In this document: positions 60,615 through 64,000 of the stretch, one piece after another
Layout: each line of letters starts with the position of its first letter
How positions within the stretch are numbered: position 1 is the stretch's first letter
Source: Thermoleophilaceae bacterium
GTDB taxonomy: Bacteria > Actinomycetota > Thermoleophilia > Solirubrobacterales > Thermoleophilaceae
DNA: 64,000 nucleotides
Reading direction: 5' to 3'
Assembly: GCA_030447725.1 (NCBI GenBank)
Contig: JAUJOQ010000008.1
Location: 28,717 to 92,716 of the forward strand
The notes under the pieces: model-generated
What the model was told of the DNA's origin: nothing
The model's database searches: none
What the model saw: only the letters and a program-made list of their open reading frames with translations
Position numbers and translations under genes: made by a program

Positions 60615-61174
60615 TAAGAGTCTCCGACTCCCTCGTCGGACGCGGGCTCCGCCTCCGCCGCCGAGCCGTTAGCGCCCAGCGGGGAGTCCCGCCCCGGCGT
60701 GGCGTCCTGCACGGCGGCCGGGTCCCGCGTGCTGGCCAGGTCACCCTCGTTGCCGTAACGTCGGCCCATGGCGTCCTGTGCTGAGTAGGCCTGGATCGTG
60801 TAGTGCATCTGACGATCTCTCTTCTCCTGGCGCTCCAGGCGAAAGCCGGGCTCCTCGGCGGGCCGGTTGACAATGAAGGACATCGCCGAGGTCTGGCGGC
60901 CCAGCGAGGCGTCGTATGCGACCACCTTCACGTAGTGGTTCGGGTAGGCCTCGCGGCACGCGACTACGTCCTTCATGGCCTCGCCTGCCTCATCGGGCTC
61001 GAGGTCGAACGCCGGCGCCTTCCACATCTCCCACAAGTTGTTTCGGGGGTGCGGGTCGTCGGTGTACTCGACCATGATCGCCCAGTCGTTTGACAGCGCG
61101 TAGCTGATCTGGGCCTCGATCTCCTCGTCGGTCAGTTCGTCGAGGAACGAGAACTGTCCCTGTGTGATTCTCAT
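60614..61174 (-). CDS. cbbS: RuBisCO small subunit with extended C-terminus
   Basis: 186 residues. [39 protein letters not shown] and [18 protein letters not shown] are red-type (form IC/ID) features, as is the C-terminal hairpin ([12 protein letters not shown]). About 45 further acidic, disordered residues extend beyond the family end. Ribosome-binding site AGGAGA upstream; follows cbbL by 10 nt. Confidence 0.95.
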   Translation of the reverse strand: MRITQGQFSFLDELTDEEIEAQISYALSNDWAIMVEYTDDPHPRNNLWEMWKAPAFDLEPDEAGEAMKDVVACREAYPNHYVKVVAYDASLGRQTSAMSFIVNRPAEEPGFRLERQEKRDRQMHYTIQAYSAQDAMGRRYGNEGDLASTRDPAAVQDATPGRDSPLGANGSAAEAEPASDEGVGDS

Positions 61175-61184
61175 CTGCTGTCTC

Positions 61185-62702
<1,518 letters not shown>

Positions 62703-63491
62703 TCAAGCGGAAGTTTGCTCACGATCCATAGCGTTTTCTCTATCCTTCGCGGCTGAACCGGTGGTCGATTCAAAGTCCCCCGCTTCCACCACCGCGATAC
62801 CGTCACCGGTCTTCGAGACTCGCGGCACGATGTCGAAGACGCTCTCGCGGGCGCAGAAGTCGATGTCCGCGGACTGTCCCGTGGCTCTGAGCACCTCAGC
62901 GTCGGCGCCTTGCGCGAGCGGCGCGTGGGAGTCGGGGTAGGAGTCGGCGAGCCGGGCGGCAGCGGTAGCCGCGTCCGTGCGACCCTGACCCAGGCGCTGC
63001 ACCAACCGGCCGGCCAGGTAGGCGTCCTCGAGCGCGAAGCGCCGGTTGGTGCCCGAGCAGACGATCGCCACCTCCGCCCCTTCGGGCACGACATCCACGA
63101 CCGCGTCGAGGTTGACGAGTGAGGCCACCAGCACCTCGCCGGCCACCTCAGCCGCGGCGAGCACGGCGGGCGTGCCGTTGGTGGTGCAAAGTACGAGGTC
63201 GGGGACTGGGGCGTGCGTGAACTCGCCCGGTGAGTTGCCGTAGTCGAAACCCTCGATCGGGCGGCACTCTCTCTCCCCGGCGAGCTTGCGCCCGGCCCCG
63301 CTCAGGTGGCGCGCGGTCTCGATGTCGCCGGCGCAGAGCACTCGCTCGAAGCCCGCCGCGAGCGCCGCGACGATCGTCGTGCCGGCCCGCAGGACGTCGA
63401 CCACCAGTGCGACGTCGCTCGTCCGGACATCGGCGGGGGTGAACGCGACGTCGATCTGGCCGTCCGATTTTTGCGGCGGCCCTGCGGTCAT
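62703..63491 (-). CDS. comB: ComB-like 2-phosphosulfolactate phosphatase family protein
   Basis: 262 residues. VALVVDVLRAGTTIVAAL, IEGFDYGNSPGEFTH, LCTTNGTPAVLAA and FALEDAYLAGRLV are ComB signatures. ComB hydrolyses 2-phosphosulfolactate in coenzyme M synthesis, but in a Calvin-cycle operon of a bacterium it may act on another sugar phosphate, perhaps an inhibitory one. Start overlaps the aldolase stop (63488-63491). Confidence 0.85.
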   Translation of the reverse strand: MTAGPPQKSDGQIDVAFTPADVRTSDVALVVDVLRAGTTIVAALAAGFERVLCAGDIETARHLSGAGRKLAGERECRPIEGFDYGNSPGEFTHAPVPDLVLCTTNGTPAVLAAAEVAGEVLVASLVNLDAVVDVVPEGAEVAIVCSGTNRRFALEDAYLAGRLVQRLGQGRTDAATAAARLADSYPDSHAPLAQGADAEVLRATGQSADIDFCARESVFDIVPRVSKTGDGIAVVEAGDFESTTGSAAKDRENAMDREQTSA

Positions 63492-64000
63492 GCCGCCAGG
63501 GACTGCTCCAGCTCCTCCGTGTAGCGCCCGTACCGGGCCTCGCCGTTGCAGCGCGCGCGGTGAGCAAACGCCTTCTGGGCATCCGGCTCCTTGGCCTCGT
63601 CACCACTCCAAGCCTCCAGCGGGGTGGCCTGGAGCGCGCGACCGTAGGAGAAGCTGAGCTCCCACGGCACGTTGCCGAGTGCGTTCATCGCACTCAGATG
63701 GGCGCTCGCCAGCTCGTCGCTCTGGCCGCCGGACAGGAAGGCGATGCCCGGCACGGCTGCGGGGACCACCTGCCTGAAGAGGGTCAGGGTGCGCTCGGCG
63801 ACCTCCTCGATGCTCCCCTGCTGCGGGGCGTCGGTGCCGGAGAGGACCATGTTGGGCTTCAGGATCATGCCCTCGAGCGCGACCCGCTGGTCGAGCAGCG
63901 CAGCGAACACGGCACGCAGCGTGGCGAGCGTCACCTCCTCCGCGCGGTCGATGGAGTGGGTGCCATCCATCAGCACCTCGGGCTCGACTATCGGAACGAT
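63488..64000 (-). CDS. fba: Class I fructose-bisphosphate aldolase (partial, 5' end outside)
   Basis: C-terminal 170 residues. IVPIVEPEVLMDGTHSIDRA, Schiff-base Lys in GMILKPNMVLSG, FLSGGQSDELASAHL and LSFSYGRALQATPLEAW are typical of class I aldolase. It would make fructose bisphosphate and sedoheptulose bisphosphate in the Calvin cycle. The gene continues past the window end. Confidence 0.93.
   Translation of the reverse strand: MVPIVEPEVLMDGTHSIDRAEEVTLATLRAVFAALLDQRVALEGMILKPNMVLSGTDAPQQGSIEEVAERTLTLFRQVVPAAVPGIAFLSGGQSDELASAHLSAMNALGNVPWELSFSYGRALQATPLEAWSGDEAKEPDAQKAFAHRARCNGEARYGRYTEELEQSLAA

Overview
The window is very GC-rich, densely coded DNA with strong GC bias at third codon positions, frequent GTG starts and many 4-base ATGA/GTGA stop/start overlaps. 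Together with two actinobacterial-type (group 1h-like) uptake [NiFe]-hydrogenases and a red-type RuBisCO cluster, this suggests a soil-type actinobacterium, perhaps of the Thermoleophilia; that placement is inference. I saw no rRNA, tRNA, CRISPR array or intact insertion sequence.

Layout: 1-11.7 kb holds secreted or surface proteins (a repeat-bearing membrane protein cut by the window edge, a DM13 lipoprotein, a PAP2/haloperoxidase-like protein, two BNR/sialidase-fold proteins, two proteins with RTX-like repeats and a subtilase). 11.75-12.2 kb is a mosaic pseudogene. 12.4-16.5 kb has Mn/Fe superoxide dismutase, an oxidoreductase, a PadR regulator and a CooC-like P-loop ATPase with a CXC motif. 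16.6-18.3 kb is a five-gene operon of small membrane proteins. 18.3-25.2 kb is a tightly coupled fatty-acid-type cluster (fabD, fabH, fabG, a 25-residue ORF, fabF, an acyl-CoA carboxylase beta-type gene, maoC, a thioester-reductase-like SDR) that contains no ACP gene. A two-component pair and a diiron R2-like/SCP2 fusion follow to 28.4 kb.

28.4-44.8 kb is a hydrogenase island: VWA and MoxR proteins, two candidate maturation endopeptidases, a NifU/Rieske electron-transfer protein, two large/small subunit pairs, hypC, a SIS-HypC-SIS fusion, hypD and hypE. hypF lies at 53.2-55.5 kb. The only hypB-like sequence (56 kb) is broken just after its P-loop and joined to a SIS remnant, hypA is not in the window, and a nickel-permease-like gene (52.5 kb) is frameshifted.

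45.4-50.0 kb is the most unusual part. It appears to be one operon encoding three membrane-anchored proteins built from exact seven-residue repeats, a SnoaL-like protein, and a second CooC-like ATPase. In that ATPase the first cysteine codon of the CXC metal-binding motif is replaced by an in-frame TGA. The reading frame is intact on both sides, and an 8-bp perfect hairpin with a GU-containing loop follows at about the spacing of a bacterial SECIS element. I read this as a selenoprotein (U-x-C), not a pseudogene.

56.9-64.0 kb is a Calvin-cycle cluster: a LysR-type regulator (CbbR-like), phosphoribulokinase, CbbX, RuBisCO small and large subunits, a ComB-like phosphatase and a class I fructose-bisphosphate aldolase cut by the window end. 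The island therefore looks like a platform for hydrogen oxidation coupled to CO2 fixation, with CooC-like ATPases as candidates for the missing nickel-insertion step.
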